In this document: piece by piece, positions 1 to 10,196 of the stretch
Position numbering within the stretch: position 1 is the stretch's first letter
How the letters are laid out: each line of letters starts with the position of its first letter
NCBI RefSeq assembly: GCF_001422205.1
Contig: NZ_LMMJ01000014.1
Coordinates: 54,365 to 118,364 of the forward strand
Length of the DNA stretch: 64,000 nt
From: Curtobacterium sp. Leaf261
GTDB lineage: Bacteria; Actinomycetota; Actinomycetes; Actinomycetales; Microbacteriaceae
Direction: 5' to 3'
Made by a program: the position numbers and the translations under genes
The notes under the pieces: model-generated
The model's input: only the letters and a program-made list of their open reading frames with translations
Told to the model about the DNA's origin: nothing
Database searches by the model: none

Positions 1-2792
1 TGTTGGTTCTCGCACGTGCTGCTATGTGAGTCGAAGTGGTCATTGTTCCCGGTGGTGCAGCGATAGACCGCGATGGGTGTGAGTGGCGCGGGGACGTCCG
101 ATGCCGTGTTCCAGATGTACCCCAGTGGTGTCCCGGTCACGCCGCTGCTCTCGCAGGTCGAATGGAAGCTGGTCATGTCGCCAGAGCTGAGAGCGCACGA
201 GTAGAGCAGCTGCGTGTTCGTTGGCTGCGGTCCTCCGACTGATGCGAGATCGCCGAGGTTCGTCTCGTAGTTGAAGCCTGCTGCTGCGCCACCGTTGATG
301 GCTGCGGAGTGCGTGCTCCCGCTGTACCGATTGATCGAGGTCAGTCCAGGGAACGTCAGTGCGTTGCCCGTCGGACCGTTGAAGGTCCCGGCAGGTGGAG
401 AAGCGCTGGTGTTTGAGCCCACGGAGAGCGGAGTCCCAGAGGTAATCGTCGATCCGCTGGCCGTGTTGCTGTCGGAGATCGACGTGGGGTTGCTGGTGCC
501 CGAGTCCAGGAGCCACCCGTGGCCCGTGTCGAAGCTGACACCGGCGTCGTCGGCAACGCCGGTGAACTTGAGTCCGGAGGACGAGGAGCGCCCGGCTGTG
601 TTCAGGGAGACGTTGCCCGCTTTGTCGTAGGTGGCAACCCACAAGGTTGCGACCGTGTCGATCGGTGCAGCGGAGATGGTTGTCGAGGTCGTCCCTGACG
701 CACACACGGTCGTGACGTTGCCGACGCGGAACGCGCAGTCCCCATTCGTCGCCGGGGTGATCGTGACAGGCGGAGTCGGCGATGGAGCGTCCGGAGACTG
801 CGTCGTTGGAACCCACCAGTAGGCGATGCTCCGGATTGCATCCGCGGCGGCGTAACCGACCGTGACCGACGTCGGCTTCCCGACCGTCCAGGACGTTGAC
901 ACCGTCGTCACCGCCGGCAGCTGCGGACCGACGTTCTTGACGACGAAGTAGCACCACGACGACCATCCGCCGTAATCGCCCCCGTCCGTGGTGATCGCTT
1001 CCCACGCATACTCGGAAGCGGTGTCGCTGTTGAAGGTGCGAATAGGGATCTGGGTGCTCTGATCACCCTGCGCTCCGCGCTCGGAGTTCCAGCTGGTGCT
1101 GGTGCTGCTGATGTGGCCTGATCCGTCCACTGCGGCGACGGAGAACTGCGTCTGCACGTTCTGGGCATCCGGGTCCGTAGCGTGGACCTGGAGAGTGAGC
1201 GCCTGTGCGCGGTTGTTGACGTAGGTCGGCGCGGACGCCGAAGTGGAGCACCCCCGTTGCGGTGACGTCATCACGGGTGCGGTGGGGGTGTTCGGACGGC
1301 TGTTGTACGTGACGATCAGGCTGGCACCGTTGTTGAAGTGCTTGCGGGAGATGTTGTTCTCATCACCCGAGCGAAGACCGATCTGGAACCGGTTCCCGCC
1401 GCTCCCGGCAATGTCGACAAGCCCGCGGGTCACGTCCCATCCGACTGCAGTGGCGGAGATTACGCATCCGCCGGTGGACGCGAAGTTCTGGGTGTCGAGC
1501 CGGTAGGTCCACTGGTTCGGGTCGGTGTTCCAGGTGAAACCAGGGTTCGCCGGCCCGTATCGCCATGCCTCGACAGCGACCGGACTGCAGCTGTACGTCG
1601 CGGTCGCGGAGAACTGGGCGCTGACGATGTGCTTGCCGACCAGCGATCCAGTTCCGAATTCCCAGAAGGCACGAGACATGTACGTCGTGCCGTCCTGCTG
1701 CGCGTATCCGACGCTCTGGAAGCCAGCGGGGGAGCCGTTGAGGTACGACTGGTTCGGGTAAGCGCGGTCGGTGAACCAGAAGTTCTGCTGGCCTGCCGAC
1801 CAGTCCGGGTCGACATACAGCGGGTACTGCACGTCGCCGTCAGCGACCTTGGCGACGTCGAGGGTGACCGTGGACGCTGTGGACGAATGGGGGAGTGGTG
1901 TCGGAGCGGCGACACCACCGGGACCGTCCGCGGAGCCGTTGTCAGAGGAGTCCCACCACGTCGGCTTGGACGAGGTGACCGTTGATCCGTCCGACGCGCG
2001 GGCGGTCGAAGTGGTGTCGGACTCCGTGACCGTCGCACCACTCAACTTCAGCTCCACCGCTTCGACATCGGGGTTCGCTGCCGCCCCGGCAGTCTTGACG
2101 ACCAGGACCTCCGACATGCCCGTCGCGGTCGCGTTCAGCTGCAGGTCCACATCAGGCAGGACGTCCGGGTAGGTCGCGGTCGACCCATCGACAGACGGTG
2201 CCGGAAGGTTGCCGCCATCGGGCCATGCCTCGGAGATCCACTTCCCGGTGTCTGTCTGCACCTGCGCGAGCACGTCGGAACCGCCGCGGGAGAACCGCAC
2301 GGGAACGACCGTTGCCGCAGGTTCCAGCCACGACGCCGACGCCGGGTCGAGGGTCGTGTCGACAGGGATCCAGTCGTTCCCGTCCTGCACGCGGACCGGA
2401 ACGGTGTCTTCCTGCAGCTTCGTCGATCCGTCCGGCTGGACGCTCACCAGGGCTGTCGGCGTTGTTTCGGACTCGACCGTGACGGGGTGCCCGTACTGCT
2501 TCGCGATCGCGTACGCCGCCACCTCATCGGTCGCCGAGGACACATCGGCGCCGGCAGGGGGTGCTGCAGGGGAGACCGTCGCAGGGGCCGCTGTCGGGGT
2601 CGCAGCTGGGGCCGGCTCTGGAGACTGATTCGTGGTCGGCTCGTCTGTCCCTCCAGACTCCGCAGACCCCGTCGCCGTGTCGCTTGGACTCGAGACGGTT
2701 GCCGCTTCCGAGGCAGACGCCTGTGCCAGCGGCGCTGCAAGCAGCGCAAGGACGGTCAGTGCGGTGATTGTGAGTGCGGAGCGTCGTGGCAC
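1..2792 (-). CDS. Large secreted DNRLRE-like protein (C-terminus beyond window)
   Basis: One stop-free minus frame runs from a GTG at 2792 past the left edge, giving 930 codons without the C-terminus. The start is supported by AGGGGG seven bases upstream. Residues 1 to about 25 form a signal peptide (basic MPRRS, then an Ala/Leu core ending LAQA). A Thr/Pro/Ala-rich linker follows. About residues 290-500 contain Trp/Tyr-rich strands and the segment WDVTRGLVDIAG with RFQIGLRSGDE, typical of the DNRLRE beta-sandwich in actinobacterial secreted RHS-type proteins. Near residues 861 and 907 two copies of a Cys-containing module occur (LLYSCALSS...STCES and AVYRCTTGNNDHF...STCEN), resembling the YRC/DHF/CEG repeats of secreted wall-associated proteins. 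It is divergent from the RHS gene at 3253 and probably belongs to the same surface system. Function unknown; an RHS core may lie beyond the edge. Confidence 0.8.
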   Translation of the reverse strand, partial: MPRRSALTITALTVLALLAAPLAQASASEAATVSSPSDTATGSAESGGTDEPTTNQSPEPAPAATPTAAPATVSPAAPPAGADVSSATDEVAAYAIAKQYGHPVTVESETTPTALVSVQPDGSTKLQEDTVPVRVQDGNDWIPVDTTLDPASASWLEPAATVVPVRFSRGGSDVLAQVQTDTGKWISEAWPDGGNLPAPSVDGSTATYPDVLPDVDLQLNATATGMSEVLVVKTAGAAANPDVEAVELKLSGATVTESDTTSTARASDGSTVTSSKPTWWDSSDNGSADGPGGVAAPTPLPHSSTASTVTLDVAKVADGDVQYPLYVDPDWSAGQQNFWFTDRAYPNQSYLNGSPAGFQSVGYAQQDGTTYMSRAFWEFGTGSLVGKHIVSAQFSATATYSCSPVAVEAWRYGPANPGFTWNTDPNQWTYRLDTQNFASTGGCVISATAVGWDVTRGLVDIAGSGGNRFQIGLRSGDENNISRKHFNNGASLIVTYNSRPNTPTAPVMTSPQRGCSTSASAPTYVNNRAQALTLQVHATDPDAQNVQTQFSVAAVDGSGHISSTSTSWNSERGAQGDQSTQIPIRTFNSDTASEYAWEAITTDGGDYGGWSSWCYFVVKNVGPQLPAVTTVSTSWTVGKPTSVTVGYAAADAIRSIAYWWVPTTQSPDAPSPTPPVTITPATNGDCAFRVGNVTTVCASGTTSTTISAAPIDTVATLWVATYDKAGNVSLNTAGRSSSSGLKFTGVADDAGVSFDTGHGWLLDSGTSNPTSISDSNTASGSTITSGTPLSVGSNTSASPPAGTFNGPTGNALTFPGLTSINRYSGSTHSAAINGGAAAGFNYETNLGDLASVGGPQPTNTQLLYSCALSSGDMTSFHSTCESSGVTGTPLGYIWNTASDVPAPLTPIAVYRCTTGNNDHFDSHSSTCENQ

Positions 2793-3252
2793 TGAGATTC
2801 CCCCTGGGAGCGACGCAGCGAAGCAGCATCTGTAAGAGAGTGCTGGGAGCTGTGATCACCCTCACCGCTGCGAGGCCACCGTATCCGTCATCGAGCAGCG
2901 CGCAGGAACCCCCCGAATGGGTCACGTGACTGCCTCGAAAGCCCACCTCAGCGGTGGTGCCGCGCCCGAATTCCGCGGAATATATGACCTGTCCGGGGCC
3001 TGGAGGCGTGATGGTCTCGTGAATACCTCTCAATGAGAATACGCTCAGTTTCGCGTATGGAAAGCCCGGTTTTCCGGGAAATCGGACTGTTTGCCCCCCA
3101 TTCAGGGGGGCAATGCGCATGTGTGGCCTGTGGATACGATCAGCGCGCAGTGTGAGGAACATCGCATTGACGGAACACATAGGGGACGCAATGCGCGCTT
3201 GTTGCACGCTGCTTGAGAACACCGGCCGGACCACCGAGACGGTGGTCTCGCG
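2793..3252. promoter_or_regulatory. Divergent intergenic region with strong hairpin
   Basis: These 460 bases separate two divergent secreted-protein genes and hold no convincing gene. They are less GC-rich than the flanks (AATATATGAC near 2980, GTGAATACC near 3020). A perfect inverted repeat TTGCCCCCC / GGGGGGCAA with a five-base loop sits at 3091-3113, and a smaller CCCGG-TTTT-CCGGG hairpin lies just before it at about 3065-3078. Promoters for both genes must lie here, and the hairpin could be an operator or a long-leader structure. No terminator role is expected because no gene ends here. Confidence 0.6.
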
Positions 3253-6200
3253 ATGAGTCTGGGACGGCACCGTCGCGGTTCGAGCGTGATGACCATCCTC
3301 GCGCGCCGACTGCCCGTCGCCGGGCTCGGCATCGCGGCCCTGGTCGCCTCGCTGCTCACCGTGACCCCGGCAACCGCGGCGCCGATTCCGCTGCTCGCGT
3401 CGCTCGGCAAGCCCGTCCCCGGTCACAGCGCCCCGCGGACGCCCGCGACGGCAGCCCCGAGGTCATCGACCTCAACTGCCGTTCCCGCCGCGGCAGTCCT
3501 GACACCCGGCAAGTACGACCTCCACCTGCCGGTCGGGCACCAGCACGGCACCACGACTCGGAACACGGCGGGTGTGCGAGTTGCGACCGCGACCGGCTCG
3601 TGGGAGGCGGTTGGGTCCACTGGCATCACCGCAGCTCCCGCATCATCAGCTGCCGATGCGTCCCTCAAGCCCGTGACCGGCGTCTCGTTCGAGCTCGTCG
3701 ACAATGCAACGGCGCGGAAGCATCACCTTTCCGGCCTGGTGCTCAAGATCGCCCGAACCGACGGTGGCACAACGGCTGCGCCCGTCGCCGTCCGCGTTCC
3801 GAAGAAGCTCCTGACGAGCCTCTACGGAGCGGACTTCGCGGACCGGGTGCAGTGGGTTCAGGTTCCCGCCGACTCCACCGCGAAAACACCGAGATCAACT
3901 CCGGTCGCAGCGGACCAGAGCGCGGCCAGCAGCACCGTGATGATGACACCGAAGGTCAGCTCGAAGGCGGTCATGGTCGCCGCAGCGAGCTCAGCGGTGT
4001 CAAGCTCGGGCACCGGGTCCTTCGCCGCGACGTCGTTGAAGCCGGCGACATCATGGGATGTGTCGGCGCAGACCGGGGACTTCTCCTGGCAGTACCCGAT
4101 GACCGCGCCACCGTCGGCCGCAGGCCCGGCCCCCGATCTGTCGTTCCAGTACGACTCGCAGTCCGTTGACGGCGAGACCGGGTCCACGAACAACCAGCCC
4201 TCAGCCATCGGTGAGGGCTGGGCGATGAGCGGTGCCGGCTTCATCGAGCGGCAGTACGTCTCGTGCTCCCAGGACGATGGCTCGTCGGGCGCTGTCACCT
4301 CGTCCGGCGACCTGTGCTGGAAGACCGACAACGCGGTCCTTTCCCTCGGCGGCCACAGCGCCCCGCTCGTCCGTGACGCGACGACCGGCGCGTGGAAGAT
4401 GGCTTCCGACGACGGCTCCCGCATCGACCACCTCACCGGCACCAGCCAGGGCTGCGCCGCGAACGGCACCTATGACACCGACTGCTGGCGTGTCACCACC
4501 ACCGACGGCACCCAGTATCACTTCGGCCTGAACCAGCTCCCCGGCTACAGCTCCGGCAACGCCACCACGAACTCCACGTGGACCGTTCCAGTGTTCGGCA
4601 ACGACGCCGGTGAGCCCTGCCACGCCAGCACGTTCGCGGCATCCTCTTGCGCGCAGGCGTGGCGGTGGAACCTCGACTACGTCGTCGACGTCCACAACAA
4701 CGCGGAAGCGTTCTACTACAACGCCGAGACGAACAGCTACGCCAAGAACGGCGGCGCTGCGACCGCCTACATCCGCGGCGGTCAGCTGAACCGCATCGAG
4801 TACGGCCTCACCGCATCGACCATCTACACGGCCAACGCCGCCTCCGACAAGGTCACCTTCGGGTACAACGCCTACGGACGATGCAGCGACAGCAGCCACT
4901 CCTCGTGCACGGCCGAGAACATCACCAACGCCGCCACCAAGCCGGCAACCCCGTCCGCATACCCGGACGTGCCGTTCGATCAGCTGTGCACCACAAGCTG
5001 CAGCACCAACCTCGTGCCGACGTTCTGGACCGACGGGATGCTCGACACCGTCACCACCGCCGCACGCACCGCCTCAACCACCTACTCCACCGTCGATACC
5101 TGGACCCTCGGCCACTCGTTCCCCGCCCCCGGCGACGGCACGAACGCAGCCCTCTGGCTCACCCAGATCCAACACACCGGCACCAGCGGCAGCACGACCC
5201 TCACTGAGCCCGCCACCACCTTCACCGGGACGACGATGCAGAACCGGGTGTGGGCGGTCGACGGGCTTGCACCGTTGGACAAGTGGCGCATCGCGTCGAT
5301 CACCGGTGCCACCGGTGCGGTCACGTCGGTGAACTACACCGGGCAGGACTGCCAGCCGTCGGAAGCGAAGACGATCGAGGCGAACGCCGCCACGAACACC
5401 CGCCGCTGCTACCCCGAATGGTGGGTTCCAGCCGTCACCCCCGCGCAGCCGGCGCAGATAGACCTGTTCCACAAGTACATGGTCACCAGCGTCGTCTCCG
5501 ACCCCAAGACCGGCGGCGGCGCCGACCGGCCGCAGGTGTCGAACTACGTCTACACGGGCACCGCAGCGTGGAGGTACAACACCTCCCTGTTCACGCCCGC
5601 GAACCACCGCACCTGGGACCAGTTCGCCGGCTACAACACGGTCGAGGTGCGGGTCGGTGACCCCGCAACCCCGAGCACGCAGCAAACCACCGCGTACACC
5701 TTCTACCAGGGCCTCGACGGAGATCGAGCGAGCACGACCGGGGGGACGAAGTCCGTGTCCGTCACCGGTGCTCCCGGTGTCGCGGACTCACCGTGGTTCG
5801 CTGGGCAGGTCCGGGAGACAAAGACGCTGAACGGTGTCGGCGGCGCAGTCATCGGCGACACCGTCACCACCCCGTGGGTGTCCGCTGTCGAAGCGAACGA
5901 CGGAACCAACACCGCCCGCATGGTCGGCGAAGGAACCACCACCGAGGTCGAGCCCACCGCCGCCGGCGGGAACCGCGCCGTCACCACCACCACCACCCAC
6001 GGCGACTACGGCAACCCCACCTCGGTGAACACGACCACCTCCGACGCCGGGAGCAGCTGCACCACAACCACGTACGCACCGGCCAACACCACAGTCTGGT
6101 TGACGGCGGTGGTCCAAGAGGAGCGCACAGTCGGTGTCGCATGTGGGCAGAACCCGTCACTGCCGAACGACGCAGTCTCCGACACCCGGACCGCCTACGA

Positions 6201-9200
6201 CGGCACCGCGGTCGGATCGGTTCCCTCGAGGGGTGATGCGACCTCCGCCGAGGCCGTGGACTCCTACAGCGGGTCCACGCCGCACTGGTCGACCACGTCC
6301 CAGGTCGCCTACGACACCCTCGGTCGGCCGACATCGACCAAGGATGCACTGAACCGCACCAGCACCACGGTGTACACACCTGCCACGAGCGGCCCCACGA
6401 CGAAGACGGTGACCACCAACCCGTCGCCGTTCAACTGGTCGACGACGACGACGTTTGACCCGACCCGCGGATCGGTGCTGTCACAGACGACGGCCGATGG
6501 TGGCATCACGAGTGCCGCCTATGACGCGCTCGGGCGGCGTGTGAGCGTCTGGCAGCCGGAACGCCCACAGTCAGCGAACGCCACCTCACCGTCGATTGCT
6601 TACGCCTACGTTGAGAGCAAGACAGCGCCGCTGTCGGTCGCGACGACGACCGTCATGGCGCACGAGCTGATGACGACGTACGCCCTGTACGACGGCCTCG
6701 GCCGCCCCGTGCAGACGCAGCGGCAGTCCGGCAGCGGCGGCACCGTCGTCACGGACACGCAGTACGACTCCGTTGGCAACGCCGTCCTGACGAACAACGA
6801 CTACTGGACGAACTCGGTCAGCCCCTCCGCGACACTGTTCGTGCCCGAGAATCAGCAGCAGATCGCCTCAAGCATCGCATCGGTATTTGACGGCGCTGGA
6901 CGACAGACAGCATCCATCACGAACTCGTTCGGCAAGGAGCGGTTCCGCACCACGACGAGCTTCAAGGGTGCCGACGAGGTCGACACCACACCCCCGTCCG
7001 GCGGCACCGCGTCCGCGACGATCTCGAACACGCTGGGGCAGAAGACCAAGCTCGTGCAGTACCTCGGGTCGACGCCGTCGGCGGGCACCGCACAGCAGGC
7101 CACCACGTACGGGTACGACGCCGCCGGGAACATGACCAGCATGGCCGACCCGGCCGGGAACACCTGGACCTGGCGGTACGACCTCAACGGCAACAAGGTC
7201 CAGGCCGTCGACCCCGACACCGGCACCTCGAGCTTCTCCTACGACGCCGTCGGGAACCTGCTGTCGTCAACAGACGGTCGCGGGCAGACGCTCTCCTACG
7301 CATACGACGCCCTGGACCGGAAGACGGCCGAATACTCGGGCACCACGTCTGGGAGCCTGTTGGACTCCTGGACCTGGGACACCCTGAAGAAGGGACTCCT
7401 CACCTCCTCCAGCAGCTACACCGGGTCCACTCCCGGCACTCCGGGGGCGGCGTACACCAGCGCTGTCACCGGCTACGACGGCGGGAACCAGCCGACCGGC
7501 ACCACGATCAGCATCCCCTCCTCCGCACCCGCGTTCGGTGGGACGACCTACACGACGTCAGCGACCTACAACCAGGACGAAACCCTCAACAACCAGAGCC
7601 TCCCGGCGATCGGCGGACTCGCAGCCGAAAAGACGACGTACAGCTGGGATGGGCTCGGTCAGCTCGGTTCCATCGGCGGAACGGCAAGCTACGCATCCGT
7701 GGTGTACACCGCGATCGGCCAGGTCGCGCAGATCAACCGCCAAGGCAACCTGACGAACTACTCCACCTACGGATACGACCCCGCAACCGGCGCCATCAGC
7801 GACATCATGGATTCCACCAGCTCTTCCGCGACGACCCAAGCGGACCGGAGCTACACCCGGAACGACGCCGGCGCCATCACCTCGGTGAAGGTCACGGGCG
7901 CAGCCGGCGCCGAGACGCAGTGCTACGGGTACGACGGGCTCCAAGAACTCACGGAAGCGTGGACGCCGTCCTCAGGAACCTGTTCTGACGCACGCAGCAG
8001 CTCGACACTTGGCGGACCGTCCCCGTACTGGAACAGCTACACCTACGACACCGCGACCGGAAACCGTCTCACAACCACCAAACACGCGGTCGGCACGGGC
8101 ACCGACGAGGTCGACACCTACCAATACCGTGCCGCAGGCGCGGTCAATCCTCACGGGGTGCAGGCAGTCACCAAAGCCACCGGCGCTTCCTCGGTGACCG
8201 ACGCGTACGGGTATGACGCTGTCGGTGACACCACCGCACGTCCGAACCAGGCATTGTCGTACGACGCCGAAGGCAAGCTCTCCACGGTGTCGGTGAACGG
8301 CAAAACGCAGTCGAACATCTACGACGCCGATGGCAACCTGCTCCTCCAGAGCGACCCGACGTCCGGTTCGACGCTGTACCTCGGCATGACCGAGGTGCAC
8401 CAGAACGCCGGCAGCACCGCCACCACCGCCACACGCACGTACTCCATCAACGGAACCCCCGTCGATGAGCGCACCACCACCAGCGGCACGAACAAGGTGT
8501 TCTCAATCGACACGGATATCGACGGCACCTCCGACCTGGAGGTGGGAGCCTCCGACAAGTCGATCACGAGGCGTTGGGTCGACCCGTTCGGCAACCAACG
8601 CGGCGGCTCCAACACCTGGAGCTCAACGCACGGGTTCCTGAACCAGACCGCGTCGTCGTTCTCGAACCTCACACAGCTCGGAGCTCGGGCGTACGACGCG
8701 ACGCTTGGGCGGTTCCTGTCGGTGGATCCCGTGTTCTCAACCGATAACCCGCAGCAAGACAACGGATACTCCTACAGCGCAAACAGCCCCATAACCTTCG
8801 CCGATCCATCCGGGGCCTGCTACGTCGGCTCGTCAGACTCGTTCAACTTCAACACGAACTGCTCCACCGGCAAAGGCAAAGCCGTATCTCACGGCAGTAG
8901 CGCGGCGCCCGGCCCAGGAAGACCGTACAAAGCACCAAAACCGTACATGGGTTCGACGAAAACTAAGCACGCAACCTCCAATTCTAGCGGCACTAAAGTA
9001 ACGCCCCGTTGCACGTACGATGGCGGCGTCTCTTGCGGAGCAGCCTCAGCCCCGCCCGAAGCGAAGCCAACAAAAAATGACTCCGTATTGGCCCTCCTTC
9101 AGATTGAGTCGTACAACAACCTCCCGGGTTGGTATAAGCCATACGCCAGGTGGTACGGAGATCACGAAGGAGCCATTGCCGCGTCCGCGGGCGTACTTGG

Positions 9201-9519
9201 TCTGGCGGGAGGTACGAACAAAGGCTCGAACAGCTTCGGTTCGAAGGACTCTCTCGACTACCACTTCGGCAAACACCGGGACGAATTTGACTATCCAACC
9301 AAGTCTTCATACGCTAAGGGCGCGCAAGACTTCATCTTGCGCGGTGTTGAGGAGCATGCGCCTACAAAGGTGGACGACCAGGGTGTGATTAGAATTTGGG
9401 ATCCAGAAACTGGAGAATTTGGCGCCTTTAATCCGGATGGTACAACGCGGACATACTTCAAGCCGGGCAAACCTGGAAAATACTGGGCAAAGCAACCGGG
9501 GGAGGTCATCTCATGGTAA
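3253..9519 (+). CDS. RHS/YD-repeat polymorphic toxin with nuclease-like C-terminal tip
   Basis: 2,088 residues, the size of actinobacterial RHS toxins. A basic N-terminus precedes a signal-type hydrophobic segment (about residues 17-38, ending ATAAP). An actinobacterial RHS N-terminal beta domain follows, then many YD-type repeats (YDALGR, YGYDAAGN, WRYDLNGNK) from about residue 1000 to 1800 that build the toxin-encapsulating shell. The RHS core signature GARAYDATLGRFLSVDP...SPITFADPSG is at about 1809-1855. After this border base composition falls and codon use changes, as expected for an exchangeable tip. The last 110 residues (DYHFGKHRDEFDYP, then YDP-like IWDPETGEFGAF, TYFKPGKPGKYW) resemble BECR-fold RNase tips (barnase/EndoU/colicin-E5-like); this family call is from memory of the pattern. 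The stop overlaps the next gene. The start has no strong ribosome site; GTG 3286 or ATG 3289 are alternatives. Confidence 0.88.
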   Translation: MSLGRHRRGSSVMTILARRLPVAGLGIAALVASLLTVTPATAAPIPLLASLGKPVPGHSAPRTPATAAPRSSTSTAVPAAAVLTPGKYDLHLPVGHQHGTTTRNTAGVRVATATGSWEAVGSTGITAAPASSAADASLKPVTGVSFELVDNATARKHHLSGLVLKIARTDGGTTAAPVAVRVPKKLLTSLYGADFADRVQWVQVPADSTAKTPRSTPVAADQSAASSTVMMTPKVSSKAVMVAAASSAVSSSGTGSFAATSLKPATSWDVSAQTGDFSWQYPMTAPPSAAGPAPDLSFQYDSQSVDGETGSTNNQPSAIGEGWAMSGAGFIERQYVSCSQDDGSSGAVTSSGDLCWKTDNAVLSLGGHSAPLVRDATTGAWKMASDDGSRIDHLTGTSQGCAANGTYDTDCWRVTTTDGTQYHFGLNQLPGYSSGNATTNSTWTVPVFGNDAGEPCHASTFAASSCAQAWRWNLDYVVDVHNNAEAFYYNAETNSYAKNGGAATAYIRGGQLNRIEYGLTASTIYTANAASDKVTFGYNAYGRCSDSSHSSCTAENITNAATKPATPSAYPDVPFDQLCTTSCSTNLVPTFWTDGMLDTVTTAARTASTTYSTVDTWTLGHSFPAPGDGTNAALWLTQIQHTGTSGSTTLTEPATTFTGTTMQNRVWAVDGLAPLDKWRIASITGATGAVTSVNYTGQDCQPSEAKTIEANAATNTRRCYPEWWVPAVTPAQPAQIDLFHKYMVTSVVSDPKTGGGADRPQVSNYVYTGTAAWRYNTSLFTPANHRTWDQFAGYNTVEVRVGDPATPSTQQTTAYTFYQGLDGDRASTTGGTKSVSVTGAPGVADSPWFAGQVRETKTLNGVGGAVIGDTVTTPWVSAVEANDGTNTARMVGEGTTTEVEPTAAGGNRAVTTTTTHGDYGNPTSVNTTTSDAGSSCTTTTYAPANTTVWLTAVVQEERTVGVACGQNPSLPNDAVSDTRTAYDGTAVGSVPSRGDATSAEAVDSYSGSTPHWSTTSQVAYDTLGRPTSTKDALNRTSTTVYTPATSGPTTKTVTTNPSPFNWSTTTTFDPTRGSVLSQTTADGGITSAAYDALGRRVSVWQPERPQSANATSPSIAYAYVESKTAPLSVATTTVMAHELMTTYALYDGLGRPVQTQRQSGSGGTVVTDTQYDSVGNAVLTNNDYWTNSVSPSATLFVPENQQQIASSIASVFDGAGRQTASITNSFGKERFRTTTSFKGADEVDTTPPSGGTASATISNTLGQKTKLVQYLGSTPSAGTAQQATTYGYDAAGNMTSMADPAGNTWTWRYDLNGNKVQAVDPDTGTSSFSYDAVGNLLSSTDGRGQTLSYAYDALDRKTAEYSGTTSGSLLDSWTWDTLKKGLLTSSSSYTGSTPGTPGAAYTSAVTGYDGGNQPTGTTISIPSSAPAFGGTTYTTSATYNQDETLNNQSLPAIGGLAAEKTTYSWDGLGQLGSIGGTASYASVVYTAIGQVAQINRQGNLTNYSTYGYDPATGAISDIMDSTSSSATTQADRSYTRNDAGAITSVKVTGAAGAETQCYGYDGLQELTEAWTPSSGTCSDARSSSTLGGPSPYWNSYTYDTATGNRLTTTKHAVGTGTDEVDTYQYRAAGAVNPHGVQAVTKATGASSVTDAYGYDAVGDTTARPNQALSYDAEGKLSTVSVNGKTQSNIYDADGNLLLQSDPTSGSTLYLGMTEVHQNAGSTATTATRTYSINGTPVDERTTTSGTNKVFSIDTDIDGTSDLEVGASDKSITRRWVDPFGNQRGGSNTWSSTHGFLNQTASSFSNLTQLGARAYDATLGRFLSVDPVFSTDNPQQDNGYSYSANSPITFADPSGACYVGSSDSFNFNTNCSTGKGKAVSHGSSAAPGPGRPYKAPKPYMGSTKTKHATSNSSGTKVTPRCTYDGGVSCGAASAPPEAKPTKNDSVLALLQIESYNNLPGWYKPYARWYGDHEGAIAASAGVLGLAGGTNKGSNSFGSKDSLDYHFGKHRDEFDYPTKSSYAKGAQDFILRGVEEHAPTKVDDQGVIRIWDPETGEFGAFNPDGTTRTYFKPGKPGKYWAKQPGEVISW

Positions 9520-9773
9520 ATAATATTCTGTGCCCGGTCTGTGGGTACCCTGGACTCTCCGAGGAGCCTCGAGGCGGCAACGGAGGTGGATCATATGAGA
9601 TATGTCCATGTTGTGGATTCGAATTCGGCGTTACTGACGATGATCAAGGATTTACCTACGAAGAGTGGCGCCATCAGTGGGTCATGGGCGGCATGCTCTG
9701 GTGGGCGGCTAACACTAAGCCGCCACTGGGGTGGAACCCAGCTGTGCAGGTACAAGGAGTATCCCGTGGCTGA
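9513..9773 (+). CDS. Cysteine-rich CPCC protein, candidate immunity protein
   Basis: 86 residues. The start ATG overlaps the toxin stop (ATGGTAA), so translation is coupled to the RHS gene, the usual place for a cognate immunity gene. The protein has CPVCGYPG near the N-terminus and SYEICPCCGFEFGV in the middle, two CxxC-like knuckles that match the small CPCC family (Cys_rich_CPCC). The tail is Trp-rich (EEWRHQWV, MLWW, LGWNP). It probably folds around one zinc ion in the cytoplasm and blocks the RHS tip. Neutralisation is inferred from position only. Composition is AT-richer than the chromosome, in line with joint transfer with the tip. Confidence 0.72.
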   Translation: MVNNILCPVCGYPGLSEEPRGGNGGGSYEICPCCGFEFGVTDDDQGFTYEEWRHQWVMGGMLWWAANTKPPLGWNPAVQVQGVSRG

Positions 9774-9896
9774 GAGTCGCACGATAGGTGTCGAGGCGAC
9801 GGCTCAGGAGCGGACAGTCCGGATGCTTCCAAAGTTGAGTGCCTGGAACCGTGGGGCTATCCTCGGCGGATCTACTTTTGGATAGGCATCCAGACG

Positions 9897-9934
9897 ATGA
9901 TGACCGGATTACATTCCGGCGCTCTAGTCATCAT
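9897..9934 (+). terminator. Hairpin 3' of the immunity gene
   Basis: Inverted arms ATGATGAC and GTCATCAT enclose an inner CCGGA/TCCGG stem, followed by TAAGG rather than a T-tract. It lies 124 bases after the CPCC stop and could end the RHS-immunity transcript. Confidence 0.4.
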
Positions 9935-9972
9935 TAAGGCTCAGCCGGCTTGCGCCATCACAGTTTCTCGCT

Positions 9973-10050
9973 ATGACCAAGTACGGGTACGACGCTGTCA
10001 GTAACTCCATTACTCGCCCGTCCGGGAGCCTGTTGGACTCCTGGACCTAA
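9973..10050 (+). pseudogene. Chimeric RHS remnant
   Basis: A 25-codon open frame reads KYGYDAVSNSITRP and then SGSLLDSWT followed by a stop. The first half matches the YD repeat YGYDAVGDTTARP at about residue 1652 of the RHS protein. The second matches SGSLLDSWT at about residue 1367; bases 10024-10048 are identical to 7351-7375. The two pieces are joined in the order opposite to the intact gene. This is debris of RHS recombination, not a functional gene. Confidence 0.7.
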
Positions 10051-10196
10051 GTTCGATGTGCCCACTAGCACCCGGCTCGTGCAAGGCGGGGAATCTGACA
10101 CCAGGTTCATTGTAGGCACTCACGCTCCTAACGAAATTATTGGGAAACGTCCTACCTAATGCCCCCAGCGCTGTGTATCGAAGTGATGTGCGCTCG

